DNA of 6,161 nucleotides from Clostridiales bacterium (GTDB taxonomy: Bacteria; Bacillota; Clostridia; Christensenellales; CAG-138). The position numbers and the translations under genes were made by a program. Below are positions 6,126-6,161 of the stretch, one piece after another. The notes beneath the pieces were generated by a model that searched no databases, was not told the origin of the DNA, and saw nothing but the letters and a program-made list of their open reading frames with translations. Position 1 is the stretch's first letter; each line of letters starts with the position of its first letter. The stretch covers positions 1 through 6,161 of the forward strand of contig WRCT01000115.1 of assembly GCA_009783775.1 (NCBI GenBank). Reading direction: 5' to 3'.

Positions 6126-6145
6126 TAATCCCTGTTAATCTGCTG
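6126..6145. repeat. Loose decamer repeat, TAATCCCTGT / TAATCTGCTG
   Basis: Two 10-base units sharing TAATC and a following CTG lie at 6126-6135 and 6136-6145, near the right edge. It may be the start or remnant of a longer array beyond the window; weak on its own. Confidence 0.25.
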
Positions 6146-6161
6146 ATTTGCCGAATGGAAA

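Larger units (their letters stand above)
5781..6161. other. Intergenic stretch without a recognisable gene
   Basis: No reading frame here has a plausible start, ribosome site and protein-like composition. 5781-5845 is AT-rich upstream sequence of the nucleotidase gene. 5847-6043 is a patchwork of short GC-rich repeats, listed separately. 6044-6161 is AT-rich with no clear promoter or terminator. It holds a weak hairpin (ATTTCT at 6072-6077 with AGAAAT at 6083-6088) and a loose decamer repeat near 6126-6145. Confidence 0.7.

Overview
The window reads as chromosomal DNA of a GC-rich, Gram-positive-type bacterium, most plausibly an uncultured Clostridia-like Bacillota. This is an inference from three things: a surface 5'-nucleotidase with a sortase-type tail (LRKTGE, membrane helix, RRK), a diderm-independent lipoprotein signal, and vegetative sigma-A-type promoters with GGAGG ribosome sites. 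Nothing here fixes the genus. Genes are GC-rich with C/G-ending codons, and the control regions are AT-rich.

Layout. Positions 1-1655 (minus) hold most of a secreted zinc metallopeptidase resembling family M30 (hyicolysin-type). Its C-terminus lies beyond the left edge. An 84-bp divergent promoter region (1656-1739) separates it from a plus-strand pair: a lipoprotein M15-family cell-wall peptidase (1740-2555) and, starting on the very next base, ammonia-dependent NAD synthetase nadE (2556-3293). A short heptamer repeat and a bidirectional hairpin terminator (3334-3359) follow. Convergent to them lies a large minus-strand gene (3372-5699) for an exported UshA-like 5'-nucleotidase. It has a FIVAR-like stalk, a degenerate sortase signal, a good promoter and a strong ribosome site. 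From about 5781 to the right edge I see no gene. About 200 bp of that stretch (5847-6043) is a patchwork of short repeats: a perfect REP-like hairpin, ACGAAA and ACCACACGA tandem units, and a roughly 30-bp direct repeat.

Three of the four proteins are predicted to be outside the membrane: a protease, a peptidoglycan peptidase and a nucleotidase. nadE is the only cytoplasmic one. A functional link is possible, because UshA/NadN-type enzymes can break down external NAD and NadE completes NAD synthesis. However, the two genes are convergent and separately transcribed, so this is only a suggestion. I do not see a convincing new multi-gene system. The most unusual signals are the matched pair of apparently leaderless divergent genes at 1655/1740, the Pro-to-Arg change in the sorting motif, and the repeat patchwork on the right.
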